From Prorocentrum cordatum (Eukaryota > Sar > Dinophyceae > Prorocentrales > Prorocentraceae): a DNA stretch of 64,000 nucleotides. Below, in pieces: positions 9,785 to 20,765 of the stretch. Each line of letters starts with the position of its first letter. Positions within the stretch are counted from its first letter, which is position 1. The notes beneath the pieces are model-generated. The model had not been told where the DNA came from, did not search any database, and saw only the letters and a program-made list of their open reading frames with translations. Location: the NCBI GenBank assembly GCA_963575745.1, contig CAUYUJ010018617.1:125001-189000 (forward strand), written 5' to 3'. Position numbers and translations under genes: made by a program.

Positions 9785-10840
9785 CGCTTCGTGGCCCCAT
9801 TAGGGAGCTCCACCGAAGGCGCCAGTGCCACCGCCCGCATGCGTCACCCACGCCCATTTCGGCACACCCCTCACGGGTTTCGTGGCCCCGTGGGGAGCTC
9901 CACCGAAGGCCCCCGTGTCACCGCCCGCATGCGAAACCCACGCCCATTTCGGCACACCCCTCACGGGTTTCGTGGCCCCACCGGGAGCTCCACTGAAGGC
10001 GCGATTGCCACCGCCCGCATGCGTCACCCACACCACACCACGTTCGTCACACCCCTCACTCGTGTCGTGGCCCCATAGGGAGCTCCACCGAAGACTCCAG
10101 TGCCACCGCCGGCATGCGTCACCCACGCACATTCTGGCGTGGCCCCATGGGGAGCTCTACCGAAGGCCACAGTACCACTGCCCGCATGCGCCACCCACAC
10201 AAATTTCGGCATACCCCTCACACGCTTCGTGGCCCCATGGGGAGCTCCACCGAAGGCGCCGGTGCCACCGCCCGCATGCGTCACCCACACCTATTTCGTG
10301 ACACCCCTCACACGTTTCGTGGCCCCATAGGGAGCTCCACCGAAGGCCCCCGTGCCACCGCCCGCATGCGAAACCCACGACCATTCCAGCACACCCCTCA
10401 CGCGTTTCGTGGCCCCATGGGGAGCTCCACCGAAGGCGCCACTGCCACCCTCCGCGTGCGTCACCCACACCACATTCGTCACACCCCTCACACGTGTCGT
10501 GGCCCCATAGGGAGGGAACTCCAACGAAGGCCCGGGTGCCACCGCCCGCATGCGTCACCCACGCACGCTTCGGCACACCCCTCACGCGGTTCGTGGCCCT
10601 GTAGGGAGCTCCACCGAAGGCGCTGGTGGCTGCGTTCGCAAGCGCCCACCGCAGCGATTTCGGCACGACCCCAGCGGCTGCGTTCGCATGCGCCCACCGC
10701 ACCTATTTTGGCACACCTCTCACGCGATTCGTGGCCCTGGAATTCCACCGACGGCCCAAGTGGCTACTTTCGCATGCGCCCACCGGACAAATTTTGGCGC
10801 ATCCCTCGCACGTATCGTGGCCCAAAAAGGAAACTCCTCC
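9785..10840. repeat. 90-bp satellite array 2 (diverged relative of array 1)
   Basis: Units of about 90-91 bp with the same core ('gggagctccaccgaaggc') but a different variable half ('gccaccgcccgcatgcg'). Divergence between units is higher than in array 1. The last three copies are shortened. Confidence 0.95.
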
Positions 10841-10899
10841 GATTGCGGTGCGTACAGCGACGGCGGTCACAATTGCATATGGTTGGGTCCTTCGCCAGG

Positions 10900-11335
10900 C
10901 CAATTTCCGAACTATCTTCAAACTTCCAGCTATAGGCACATGTCTCAAATGTTTGTCAAACTTGCTTCAAACTTCCAAGTATGGGCGTACGTATTGCCAC
11001 GTTGTTTTTCAACGTTCAAATATGAGCGTCGTTGTTCCGACGTTTATCACACTTTTTTGGGGAACTTCCAAAGCCAGGCGTACTTGTCAAATTCTGCCGA
11101 ATGATTCCAAACGTTGTTTCAAACTTGTGCCAGCTTCCAGATCCACGCGAACCTTTCTCAACTGTTTCCAACATCCAAATCTGGTTGCACTTGTCCAAAT
11201 GATTCCGAATGTTCTCAAGCGTTGTTCAAATGTTTCAAATTTCCACATCCGGGATACATGTTTTAATTTTCCGATTTTGCAAATCTGGGCAAACCTTTTC
11301 TAAACTCCCAAATCCTGGCGAATTCACACTCATAC
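10900..11335. repeat. Degenerate AT-richer minisatellite
   Basis: Loose repeats of a phrase like 'cttccaaatatgggcgtac', spaced irregularly by roughly 40-60 bp. It is clearly poorer in GC than its surroundings. Related units occur at 7425-7480. No coding signal. Confidence 0.6.
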
Positions 11336-12290
11336 TTCGCCCGCCTCGCGATTTCACACGTTTCATGTAAAGTCAATATGTCAACAATTTGTCTGCTCCG
11401 GGGCGACATAAATTCAGCTATGGCGCGCAGTGATGGGATACGGTGGCAGTGAAGGGTGGGATGCGGTGGCAGTGAAGGGTGTCGATGTGCTGCGCTGGCT
11501 GCGTTGGCTGGCTGGCGAGGCTACACCCCCGCTTGCCTCGCATGCTTGCCCGCGGGCGCGTTCCCTGCCCCCGCCCAGCCCTGATGAATCAGCCCCTCAC
11601 TATGGTGACAGTGGCCGAGGCCCACACTGTCGCCAGTGGTTTGGCCAAAAGCTTGGGCAGAGGTAGCTGTATGGCAGCGTGGGCAGGTGAAGCCAGCGAG
11701 TGTGAATGAAGGGAAGCGTGGCGCTGGCTGGCGTTGTCCATGGTGGTGGCTCTGCGGCACTGTGCCCGCGGCTTCCTGGCCAACGCCGAGGGTCCGTCTG
11801 TCGTTGGTTCCTTGCTGCTCCGCAGAAGCCCCCGGCGAAAAACCCACCCCTCCCGACGTCGTAGACGCGCTAACGCTGTGTTAGCTAACGGCGAAGTAGG
11901 ACATCCAATTGTAGGACGGCGTGGTCCGTGGCCAAGCAGTTGTAGGAACGCGTGGTTCGTGTTTTCCTGCAACTCGCCGTGTCGTGTTCGTTCGATACGT
12001 TCGCATATTTGGAATGTAGGGAGCGGTGCTTCGTGATGTCCTACATGTTGTTCTGCGCGAGCTCGGCGTCACAAATTACCCTGGCGACGTACCCGACCCC
12101 TGCGCAAACGCGGGGCGCAAATAGTTTTGGACACTTTATAAAAGGGGGCGACGACGGAACGAGGGTTACATATGTCTGCAGACGGAATTCGGGACACTCG
12201 CAGGACCTTGGCTACAGGACCAGGACTAGATAAAGCTGATTAGTTACAATCCCTGAGCAACCCTAGCCACTTCGAAGGCGGGGATCTCAG
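11336..12290. other. Unassigned unique sequence
   Basis: Contains a short tandem duplication ('gatgcggtggcagtgaaggg', about 11435-11480). Open frames lack bias and motifs. I see no gene. Confidence 0.4.
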
Positions 12291-13415
12291 ATCGCAGCCC
12301 CCCAGGGATGGCGAGGTCTAATTTGGGGCCGCGCGTGGCGACACTGTGCTGGGCCCCCCTGCAGGCCTCGAAAGTGGCGACAGTTTCACAGATCGCAGCC
12401 CCCCAGGGATGGCGAGGTCTAACTTGAATCTGCGTGTGGCGTCACTGTGCTGGGCCCCCCAGCAGGCCTCGAAAGTGGCGACAGTTTCACAGATCGCAGC
12501 CCCCCCAGGGATGGCGAGGTCTAATTTGAATCTGCGTGTGGCGTCACTGTGCTGGGCCCCCCAGCAGGCCTCGAAAGTGGCGACAGTTTCACAGATCGCA
12601 GCCCCCCAGGGATGGCGAGGTCTAATTTGGTCCATTTGAGTGGCTGCAGGTGAGTACCCACTGTGCTGGGCCCCCCAGCAGGCCTCGAAAGTGGCGACAG
12701 TTTCACAGATCGCAGCCCCCCAGGGATGGCGAGGTCTAATTTGAGTCCGCGGTGGGTACCCACTGTGCTGGGCCCCCCAGCAGGCCTCGAAAGTGGCGAC
12801 AGTTTCACAGATCGCAGCCCCCCAGGGATGGCGAGGCCTAGTTTGAGCCGCGGTGGTACCCACTGTGCTGGGCCCCCCAGCAGGCCTCGAAAGTGGCGAC
12901 AGTTTCACATATCGCAGCCCCCCAGGGACGGCGAGGTCTAATTTGAGTCCGCGGTGAGTACCCACTGTGCTGGGCTCCCCAGCAGGCCTCGAAAGTGGCG
13001 ACAGTTTCACAGATCGCAGCCCCCCAGGGATGGCGAGGTCTAACTTGAATCTGCGGTGAGTACCCACTGTGCTGGGCCCCCCCAGCAGGCCTCGAAAGTG
13101 GCGACCGTCTCACAGCTCGCAGCCCCCCAGGGATGGCGAGGTCTAATTTGAGTCCGCGGTGAGTACCCATTGTGCTGGGCCCCCCAGCAGGCCTCGGAAG
13201 TGGCGACAGTCGAATTTGAGTCCGCGGTGAGTACCCACTGCGCTGGGCCCCCCAGCAGGCCTCGAAAGTGGCGACAGTTTCACATATCGCAGCCCCCCAG
13301 GGACGGCGAGGTCTAATTTGAGTCCGCGGTGGGTGCCCACTGTGCTGGGCCCCCCCAGCAGGCCTCGAACGTGGCGACAGTTTCACAGATCGCAGCCCCC
13401 CAGGGATGGCGATGT
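12290..13415. repeat. ~102-bp satellite array, about 11 copies
   Basis: The unit contains 'gctgggccccccagcaggcc' and 'cagatcgcagccccccaggg'. Successive 'actgtgctggg' starts at 12444, 12545, 12659, 12762, 12862 and 12964 give spacings of 100-103 bp, with one longer unit. One copy near 13200 is internally deleted. Confidence 0.97.
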
Positions 13416-13760
13416 CAAAGGCATGGGGGAAGAGAGGGACGGGAGGGAAGGAAGGAAGGAGACGCGCGAGCAGTGCTCTATTCAAAACGAGAACCCAACG
13501 CAGGAGGGTTGGGGAAAAAAGGGTTCACACCGCACCGTGAACCAAGCACGCCGTCAGCGCGGCCTTGGCGACAGTGGCAGCGACCGCGGTTCGCTTTCGC
13601 CAGGGTGGGAGGCGCAAGGGCGACCTCTCCCCCTGCTCACAGGGCCCCCCAGGCGTTCCCCAGGTCCAGGACGGGACCCCTCGCCCGCAAGCGGGCGCAG
13701 GGTTCCCAGTGCGTTGACCTAGGGGCCGACTGGGGGAGTTCCCCCGAGCGGGGGGGGCTC
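13416..13760. other. Flank of satellite with inverted copy of dispersed repeat
   Basis: Positions 13445-13515 match the 7483/7937 repeat in inverted orientation. The rest is unique GC-rich sequence with no supportable gene. Confidence 0.5.
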
Positions 13761-13764
13761 CCTC

Positions 13765-14060
13765 CCTCCTCCTTCCTCCCTCCTCCTTCCTCCCTCCTCC
13801 CTCCTCCTCCTTCTCCTCTTCCTCCTCCTCCCTCCTCCTCCCTCCCCTCCTCCTCCTCCTCCTCCTCGCTCTTCTCCTCCTCGCTCTTTTCTCCTCCTCG
13901 CTCTTTCTCCTCCTCCTCCTCCTCCTCCTCCTCCTCTCCTCCTCCTCCTCCTCCTCACTCCTCCTCCTCCTCCTCCTCCTCTCCTTCCTCTCCCTCCTCC
14001 CTCCTCCCTCCTCCCTCCTGCTTCTCCTCCTCCCTCCTGCCTCCTCCCTCCTCCCTCCTC
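13765..14060. repeat. (CCT)n tract with CTCCCTCCT variants
   Basis: Pyrimidine-only simple repeat of about 300 bp. Confidence 0.95.
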
Positions 14061-14575
14061 CCGGTTTGCGCCTCTCGTGGGCGGGGGTCTGTGTCCAAGA
14101 GAGTAGGTGGCGGTCGCCAGGTGTGGCAGCGTAGGCAGCGTGAGCAGAGGTTCAGGAACACGCGGCTGGGAGGGTTGGGGATGCCGGCGGGCGTAGGCTA
14201 TGGTGATGGATTGGCGGCGCTGCTTTCCGCGGCCTCGTAGCCAACGCCGAGGGGCCGTCTGCCGTGGTTCCCTGCCCCCCCACCCAGCCGATGTCGCCCC
14301 CTCCAGTGGTAATGAGAGCTAGCAGGGCGCTCCAGCACTGCGGCAGCGGCGGTCGGTCGGGCTATGTTTGTGTCCGCGGCGGCCATGGCCCTTGCCGTGA
14401 TCGCCGTTGGTGTCCGCCTGTCCCGTTCCAGCCCACTGAACCCAACATCAGCCGCCGCCACGCGAGGAGTGAGAAGAGGTAGACGTGGAAGGTTGCGTGT
14501 GAAACTGACCCTCGAGGGCATACGGCGCTGCAGCAGGAGAAGGGAGGCTGTGTTGGCTGTTCCCCGCGGCAGACG
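14061..14575. other. Unassigned unique sequence
   Basis: Overlapping open frames on both strands, none with a recognised motif. The segment 14380-14530 has some coding-like bias on the plus strand but no clean exon edges. Confidence 0.35.
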
Positions 14576-14814
14576 TGGCCCTTTCTCCTCCTCATCCTCC
14601 TCCTCTTCCTCCTCCTCCTCCTCCTCCTCCTCCTCCTCCTCCTTGTCCTTCTGCTTGTGCCGCGGCTGACCCAGAGTCGGGGTCTGACTACGGGCTGCCG
14701 CTCCTGGTCCGCCCTTGTTGTTCTTTTCGTCGGTACGAAATCGCGCCGCCTGCTCACTGATTACGCTGGCCAGCCAGCAGGTGAGCCATCCCTTCGCTCG
14801 CGCTCTTCTTTTTA

Positions 14815-14880
14815 GGCCCCTCGGTGAACTCGCCCACCACCTTGGGAGGAAGGGGGCAGCTTGGTGCCGCGCAGGGAAAC
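14815..14880. other. Unique island between pyrimidine tracts, coding on one strand
   Basis: Plus strand: AG at the end of 'gctcttctttttag' is followed by a frame 'PLGELAHHLGRKGAAWCRAG'. Minus strand: the same DNA reads 'VVGEFTEGPKKKSASEGMAH' and runs to a stop near 14754. Both look protein-like, so the strand is undecided. 'cag|gtgagc' near 14780 is a consensus donor on the plus strand. Confidence 0.35.
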
Positions 14881-14882
14881 AA

Positions 14883-14934
14883 CTCCTCCTCCTCCTCCTC
14901 CTCCTCCTCCTCCTCCTCCGCTCGCCGCCTCCGC

Positions 14935-14966
<32 letters not shown>

Positions 14967-15049
14967 TCCCCCTCCCCCCTCCCCCCTCCTTCTCCTCCTC
15001 CTCCTCCTCCTCCTCCTCCTCCTCCTCCTCCTCCTCCTCCTCCTCCTCC

Positions 15050-15083
<34 letters not shown>

Positions 15084-15200
15084 TCATCATCATCATCATC
15101 ATCCCTCATCCTCATCATATCTCATCATTATCATCCTCATCCTCATCCTCATCCTCATCCCATCTCCTCCTCCTCCTCCTCCTCCTCATCCTCCTCCTCC
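14883..15200. repeat. (CCT)n/(CAT)n tract
   Basis: CCT repeat with a (CAT)n core at about 15050-15105 and CATCCT variants after it. Confidence 0.95.
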
Positions 15201-15201
15201 T

Positions 15202-15390
15202 CCCGACGACGCCCTCGACGACGGCGACGGCAACGGCGACGACGGCGGCGACGGGGGCGATGGCGACTCCGAGGAGAGCCTCGGCGCCTCGCCGTGCGAG
15301 CGCCCTGCGGCGGGGGCCTCGACGGCGGGGGCCGCGGAGCTGCTGGCGCTGCTGCGGGCGGCGGCGGAGGCTCGCGGGCGGCGAACCTCG
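15202..15390 (+). CDS. Candidate coding island, acidic then helical
   Basis: About 63 codons with roughly 97% G/C third positions. The peptide starts with an Asp/Gly run ('PDDALDDGDGNGDDGGD'), then 'SEESLGASPCERPAAG', then a helix 'AAELLALLRAAAEARG'. No clear AG acceptor immediately precedes it, so its 5' edge is uncertain. Family unknown. The terminal helix resembles that of the 4982-5098 island, hinting at related genes or parts of one gene. Confidence 0.4.
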
Positions 15391-15394
15391 CTCG

Positions 15395-16292
15395 CTCCTC
15401 CTCGCTCCTCCTCTTCCTCCTCCTCGTCCTCCTCCTCGTCCTCCTCCTCCTCCTTCTCCTCCTCCCCCTCCTCCTCATCCTCCTCCTCCTCCTCTTCTCT
15501 CCCCCTTCTCCTCTCCTCCCCTCCTCCTCCTCCTCCTCCTCCTCTCCTCCCCTACTTTTTCTCCTCCTCCTTCTCCTCCTCCTCCTTCTCCTCGGTGCCT
15601 CCTCCTCCTCCTCATCCTCGTTGCCTGCTACTCGTTCTTCCTCGCTCATCCTTCTCCTCATCCTCCTCCTCCTCTTCCGCCTCCTCCTCCCCTCCCCTCC
15701 TCCTCCTCTTTCGCTCCTCCTCCTCCTCTCCTCCTCCTCCTCCTCCTCCTTCCTCCTCCTCCTCCTCCTCCTCCTCTCCTCCTCCTCCTCCCCCTCCCCT
15801 CCTCCTCCTCCTCCTTCTCCTCCTCCTCCTCCCTCCTCCTCCTCCTCCTCCTCCTCCGCCTCCTCCTCCTCCTCGCCTTTCCTCCTTCCCCACCCTCCTC
15901 CTCCTCCTCCTCCTCCTCCTCTTCCTCCCTCCTCCTCCTCTCCTCCTCCTCCTCCTTCCCCTCCTCCTCCTCCTCCTCCTCCTCCTCCTCCTCCTCCTCC
16001 TCCTCCTCCTCCTCGCCTCCTCCTCCTCCTCCTCCTCCTCCCTCCTCCTCGGTGCCTCCTCCTCCGCCTCCTCCTCCTCCTCCCCTTCCTCGCTGTTTCT
16101 CCTCCTCGCTTTTCCTCCTCCTCGCTCATCCTCGCTCCTCATCGCTACTCTTGCACCTCCTCCTCGCTGTTCCTCGCTCCTGCTCATTCCTTTTCCTCTT
16201 ATTCCTCCTCCTCGCTCTTTTCTTCCTCCTCCTTTTCTTCTTCCTCTTCATCCTCGTCGTCCTCCTCCTTCTCTTCCTCCTCCTCCTCTTCC

Positions 16293-16324
<32 letters not shown>

Positions 16325-16325
16325 C
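15395..16325. repeat. (CCT)n tract, about 930 bp
   Basis: Long degenerate pyrimidine tract. The open frames across it on both strands (Pro/Ser/Leu on plus, Arg/Gly/Glu on minus) reflect the repeat only. Confidence 0.95.
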
Positions 16326-16790
16326 TAGATCTAGCCGTTCTGGCTGAACCAATGCTGAGCTTGGTGGTGCAAACTTCAGAACGGCACACTGCATCGCCAA
16401 ACCAGAGTGGCTCGCATGTCTGCTTTAGTACGGTCAGATGGTTCGCAATGGAAGCTGGTGGCAGCAAGCTTGGTCTCGCTGGGCCAGCTGCGGGTATGGC
16501 GGCAAAGGTGGAAGCGGACGCTGGTCCGACCGCGAGTGGACTGGGTCTGGGGCCGCGCGTGGCGGACAAGACGCCAAGACACCTACGCCGCCACCGCCTC
16601 CACATCGCCGCTGGAAGCGCGAAGAGCGTGGGTGTCGCAAGAACCTGGCGGAGTGGCCTGGTTGAGCAGTGTGGGGCAGTTCGTCACGGCACCGCCAGTG
16701 CTGGTCATGCTCAGCGTGGCGATCGTGACCGTGCAGGCGGCGCCGCGAGCTGGCCCGCGCTGCCCTCCGCCCAGGGCCGCTTCTCGTGAG
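16326..16790 (+). other. Unassigned island following the CCT tract
   Basis: Begins after 'cttcctag'. Two overlapping plus frames look moderately protein-like ('MLSLVVQTSERHTASPNQSG' and a Trp/Arg-rich 'LRVWRQRWKRTLVRPRVDW'). Neither has clean bias nor a recognisable family, so I do not choose between them. Confidence 0.25.
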
Positions 16791-16828
16791 CTACTCCTCC
16801 CGGTGGCGGCGCCGCGCCGGGCAGCAGC

Positions 16829-16900
16829 ATGCTGTCCACGGCGGAGCTTCGCGCCATGGTCGACACGTGCAGGCGCGCCGGCGACGAGGACGGGATCGCG
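16829..16900 (+). CDS. Candidate short exon beginning at an ATG
   Basis: ATG 16829 opens 'MLSTAELRAMVDTCRRAGDE' and then 'DGIA', with almost all third positions G or C. It stops being biased at a GT at 16901. The frame stays open beyond but with AT-richer codons, so an intron is likely. An EF-hand-like or helical N-terminus is conceivable, but no family can be asserted. Confidence 0.35.
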
Positions 16901-17039
16901 GTTTGTTTTCGGAGCGAAAGAAGGACGTACACGTACATGAATCCACTCTGGTTTCGAGAGTACGCATTGCGCAAATGTTCGTATAACGCGGCCGGTCTCG
17001 CGGATCGAGGGGCCGTGTTCATGTACATAGCTGGGCGCG

Positions 17040-17424
17040 TACGTCTTTTGTGGGCTCCCAGCCGCAGCACCGCCCGCCTCGGTCGGCCCGTGCTCGCCGC
17101 GGCGGCGCTTCTGACCCAGGCGCCAGAGGTGGTCAGCATCGGCCTCCTCCTCCTCCCCCTCCCCCTCCTCCTCCTCCTCCTCCTCCTCCTCCTCCTCCTC
17201 CTCCTCCTCCTCATTGGCCTGCGTGAGCTCCGGGGCCTTGCCCAGGGCCCCAGAGACGAGCGCGGGAGCAAGCTCCTGGAGCTGGGCGCCGGGGGGCTCG
17301 CGCCGCTCACTGGGCTCCGAGAAGAGCGCGGGAGCAAGCTCCTGGAGCTGGGCGCCGGGGGGCTCGCGCCGCTCACTGGGCTCCCGCGCGTCTTCTGGGG
17401 TGCGCTCGTGGATGTCCATGTCGA
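17040..17424 (-). CDS. Candidate exon of an acidic protein with duplicated 22-residue unit
   Basis: Minus strand: pyrimidine-rich 'cttctcttctcacag' (AG at 17426-17425) precedes TCGAC and an ATG (17419-17417). The peptide begins 'MDIHERTPEDAREPSERREP'. A 66-bp unit (22 residues, containing 'PPGAQLQELAPAL') is duplicated in tandem, then comes a (GGA)n tract coding about 20 Glu, then 'ADADHLWRLGQKRRRGEHGP'. Third positions are about 85% G/C. It is likely an intrinsically disordered acidic protein. The plus strand of the duplication is also open, so strand is not fully certain. The 3' edge is undefined. Confidence 0.45.
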
Positions 17425-17442
17425 CTGTGAGAAGAGAAGGTC

Positions 17443-17670
17443 AGAGCCCCGAATCATCAGGGGTAACTCGGGTCTGGGCTAACTCGGGTTCTTTTTTCGG
17501 GATTCCGAACCCGACTTACCCCGGACCCGACTTACCCCGGATAGGTCGGGCGTCCAGAGCCCCACATCATCAGGGGTAACTCGGGTCAGGGCTTACTTGG
17601 GTTCCTTTTTCGGGAATCCAAACCCGAGTTACCCCGGACCCGAGTTACCCCGGATAACTCGGGCGCCCAA
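17443..17670. repeat. 113-bp duplicated unit, each an inverted repeat
   Basis: Two copies starting 'agagcccc' at 17443 and 17556. Within each, 'ggggtaactcggg' is answered by 'cccgacttacccc' or 'cccgagttacccc', so each unit can fold on itself. Confidence 0.8.
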
Positions 17671-18180
17671 GAAGGAGTGTCGATGAAGTCCAATGCTTTC
17701 GCTTGGGCAGGAAGGGCGTGGGGAAGAGCGCTGACCACGGGGCCGTTCCCCGCCGGAGTGCTCTTTTCGATTGCCTCTCGGCGTCTTCCAGTGCGGGATG
17801 TAAGCCGCCTTGTTTTGCCCATACTAGTTTTTTGTTGAGTGGGTTGGCACAGTTTATTGCTCTTCCCTCGCGCTAGAGATTCCCGCGCGCAGCTGTGCTT
17901 CCTGGAACTCGGCCCAAGACTGGGCCCTCACCACCTGTCCGCGCGGTTCTCCTTCGGGGGCGCCGCTCGGGTGCGGATCGGACCCCGGCGCTCAGCGGCG
18001 AGCGCGAAGGCGCGGTTGGCAAGCGGTTGCGTTCCAGCGAAGGTTTTGCGTCCGAGTCGGGTACTTCAGCAGGGGTGGCAGTCTTCTGCAGGCCTTCGCC
18101 GGCCCGGCCGAGCCCCCTGGCGGGGCTGGGCTCATTGCGCCTCGGGCCATCGGGGCTGTCGTGAACCTCGGCGGCCATGA
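17671..18180. other. Unassigned unique sequence
   Basis: Moderate GC and no repeats. Overlapping frames of 60-113 codons on both strands lack bias. No supportable gene. Confidence 0.4.
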
Positions 18181-18609
18181 TCCCATATGCGTCGCCAGTT
18201 GCCACTGCCTCGATTGCCGGGGACTGTCAGACCATCGTCCATCCGTGCATTCTCTGCAAGGTTGGCAGCTCCTTTTCCTCTCTCGTGGGGTGCATCATCG
18301 GGGGGGATTTCAATGCAGGGGCCATGTGCGTTGGGCCAGAGCAGGTTGAAGAGATCTGCAGGGGGGCGCAGCCCCGGCGCCCCCACCTGCGCGTCCGCGT
18401 CGGGTGCGGGCTCGAAGGATTACGACTGCGTCATCGCGTCCAGCAGTGTGGCTAAAGGAGGCAAAAGTGTGGGCGCTGATCAGCTCGCCGCTCGCGTCTC
18501 CCCCCGCCCCAGTGTCCGCGAAGGTCCACTCGCAACTGTGCGAGCTCAAGGTCTCGGCGTCTCCCGAGCCCCCCCCCACCTGCCCTCGGTCGCTCCAATC
18601 GGCCCACCC

Positions 18610-18850
18610 CCCATGCCCCGCGACTGGGCTGCGGAAGCGCAGTTGGCTGAGGAGGAGCTGGAGGCTGCAGGGCCTGGGCCCCAGGAGACTGGAGGTGCGT
18701 TCTGCGGAGTCCGAGCGGGAGTTCTGCGACGCCCTTCCATGTCGCCCCCCCCCCCCGCGTTCGGCAGCCGGGGTGACGTGCCCAAGATCTTGGGCAAGTT
18801 GGGCCGCCGCCTCTGCGTGCGCTCGCGGCCTCGCGTTGTTCGCTGGCCCG
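18610..18850 (+). CDS. Candidate coding island, two frames
   Basis: Starts near 'MPRDWAAEAQLAEEELEAAG' (plus), an acidic helix. From 18688 a second frame carries the bias ('LEVRSAESEREFCDALP'), and from about 18775 the first frame carries it again ('DVPKILGKLGRRLCVRSRPR'). A GTGCGT donor-like site occurs at 18695-18700. The alternation suggests exons and introns or indels. No family recognised. Confidence 0.35.
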
Positions 18851-19094
18851 GGCCGCGCCGTCGTGCCCGGCCCCAGTCGGGGCGGCCGCCGTCGGGCGCT
18901 GCCCCTCAGTGCACCTCGGCGGCTGTCGGTGAGCAGGGGTCGCGGTGCCGCTGCTGCCCAGTCGGATGCCGCCTTATAATACCAGATGCCACTTCCGAGG
19001 GTACTGGTTGTCGGGGGCTCGCCGACGGCGGCGGCCTGACCTCCTGGGCCCTTGTTTTCCTTCATCACTGCATTCCGGGCAGCGCGTCCAGGGC

Positions 19095-19275
19095 CGCTTC
19101 CTTGTTGCGGGCGTTCGCGGCGACCTTCTGTCGGATGTCCAAGAATTCCTCCGCTCTGACGCGCGGCCTGCTGAGCAGGCCGACTCCTTCCACGCGTTGG
19201 GCGGCGAGCTCGGCAAGGCCATGTCTCTCGCGCGACAGGAGGGCGAGCGGTCGTGGCGGGAACGGCACAGGGCTG
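19095..19275. other. Coding-like island, strand undecided
   Basis: Plus reading: 'RGDLLSDVQEFLRSDARPAE' then 'LGGELGKAMSLARQEGERSW'. Minus reading: 'HGLAELAAQRVEGVGLLSRP' then 'EEFLDIRQKVAANARNKEAA' ending at a stop. Both are helical and have similar third-position bias (73% against 77% G/C), so I leave the strand open. Confidence 0.35.
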
Positions 19276-19960
19276 GACCCACACGCTGCGCTGCTGGACT
19301 TCGGCTGCGTTCTGTCTTACGTTTTTTTTTTTGGGGGGGGGGGGGGGCGCAGGAAAACGGGTGGGGCAAAACGAAGGACGAAACGAACACATAACGAACA
19401 TCTGCTTTTTTGGTTCGCGGCTCCAAGGCAAATGTCAAGGAGCGGACGCAGCGTCCGGGATGCGGAACGGAGCGAATTGCGAACAACCGCCGTGTCGACA
19501 GCCGTTCGCACCTGTAACGAACATCCACGCGGAGGTCCAGCCCTGGAATGCCCTCGCAAGGGCTCCGACCAGGGGGCGGCCCGCTCTGTCCAGCTGTGGG
19601 CCAGGCCTCCCTCGGCGCCCGCCTCGCGCCGGGGCGGTGGCCGGCCCCCCCCCCGCTTCTGGGGGCTGGGGGCCGTCGTTGGTCCCGATGGCCCTCAGGA
19701 CGCAGGAGGGAAAAAGCACACAAGCGCCACGAATCGTCGATGCCCAGGAAGATATTCGAAAGGATGGGGAGTGGGGGGGAAGACGAAAACCCAGAGAAAA
19801 TATGGGCGGCGCCCCCAGCGCAGCCCGGGGGTGGCGCGCCTCTGGCGCCGCCAGGGAGAAGTGTCCGGCGCGGGTCCGAGAAATCCGCGCGGGCCTCCGA
19901 GGCTTTTGTGCTTTATGTTAATGTTCGCTCCCCTGCTTCAAGCAGTGGCGAAGCGTCCTG
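19276..19960. other. Unassigned sequence with homopolymers
   Basis: Includes an adjoining T10/G14 homopolymer pair at 19323-19347. Open frames on both strands show no family signature. Confidence 0.4.
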
Positions 19961-20150
19961 GCTCGCCTATAGCCCTACCAAACACTGTTCTAAGAACCTT
20001 TGGTTGTTTCCGCGAAGTGTTCTTAGGACATGTCTGGCGGAGTCTGTCTTGTTTGAACACAGCGGACTGACGTTCTAAGAACATTGATTTTTGTTCTTGG
20101 GGTCTAAGAACATGTCGTGGTAGGACTATAGGAATGCCGGGACCCCTATT
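19940..20150. mobile_element. MITE-like element A, copy 1
   Basis: The ends 'cctatagccctacca' (19966) and 'tggtaggactatagg' (to 20132) are imperfect inverted repeats and also carry 'gttctaagaac' internally. A second copy occupies about 25339-25571. Shared sequence extends ~25 bp outside the inverted ends ('tcaagcagtggcgaagcg'), so the full element may be about 230 bp. It has no coding capacity. Confidence 0.65.
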
Positions 20151-20382
20151 CAACTACTGTAGGCTTATGTTGTTCCCATCCTACTTAAGGAACGCGTCCA
20201 AGAAATAATTTCGAGTGCCCGAAAGGTGTCAGAAGAGTGTCGGAACAGTGTCGAAACAGTGTCGGGCGAGTGTCTCCCAGGGCCCGACACGTGAAAACCC
20301 TCGAGTTTCGTTTTTTGGGGGGGGCGCTCGAAATGCTTTCTGGTGGTCAAGGCTAAAGTAGGTTGGAGCATCATAACTGTAG

Positions 20383-20478
20383 GCGCGGCTGGTGGGTCGG
20401 GTGAGGATGAAGATGATGTTTCCGTGCTCCGACGCGCGGTGTCTGCCCTGCGCCTGGGCGAGGCGGCCGCGGGAGCAG
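20383..20478 (+). CDS. Candidate internal exon of an acidic/helical protein
   Basis: Bounded by 'ctgtag' (AG 20381-20382) and 'gcag|gtgcga' (GT 20479). The peptide 'GEDEDDVSVLRRAVSALRLG' continues EAAAGA. 96 bases. Bias is strong in the second half. Family unknown. The following sequence contains a pentanucleotide array and a fold-back element, as expected for an intron. Confidence 0.35.
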
Positions 20479-20700
20479 GTGCGAGCGGTGCGAATTCGGT
20501 TGCTCGTGCCAGGGACACTGTATCCGGCTGTGGCGGTACGTGTGGTTCTTCTTCTCCGACTGCGGCTCCGGCACCCACTCCCGTCCGACCCGGCTGCCAT
20601 TTCCCGACCGCGGTTTCTGAGCGGCCAGCCTATTCCGGCGCCCCGGCGCCCTCCCGCCGCACCCTCGTAGGTACCTCGACGCGGGCTCTTGTCTTGACGT

Positions 20701-20765
20701 CTTGTCTTGTCTTGTCTTGTCTTGTCTTGTCTTGTCTTGTCTTGTCTTGTCTTGTCTTGTCTTGT
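20701..20765. repeat. (CTTGT)n pentanucleotide microsatellite
   Basis: About 13 perfect copies of CTTGT. Confidence 0.98.

Noticed and set aside
18177-18455. 'GGDFNAG' as an endonuclease motif of another LINE
   Set aside because: The short match 'IIGGDFNAGAM' lacks any other endonuclease block around it and has poor coding bias.
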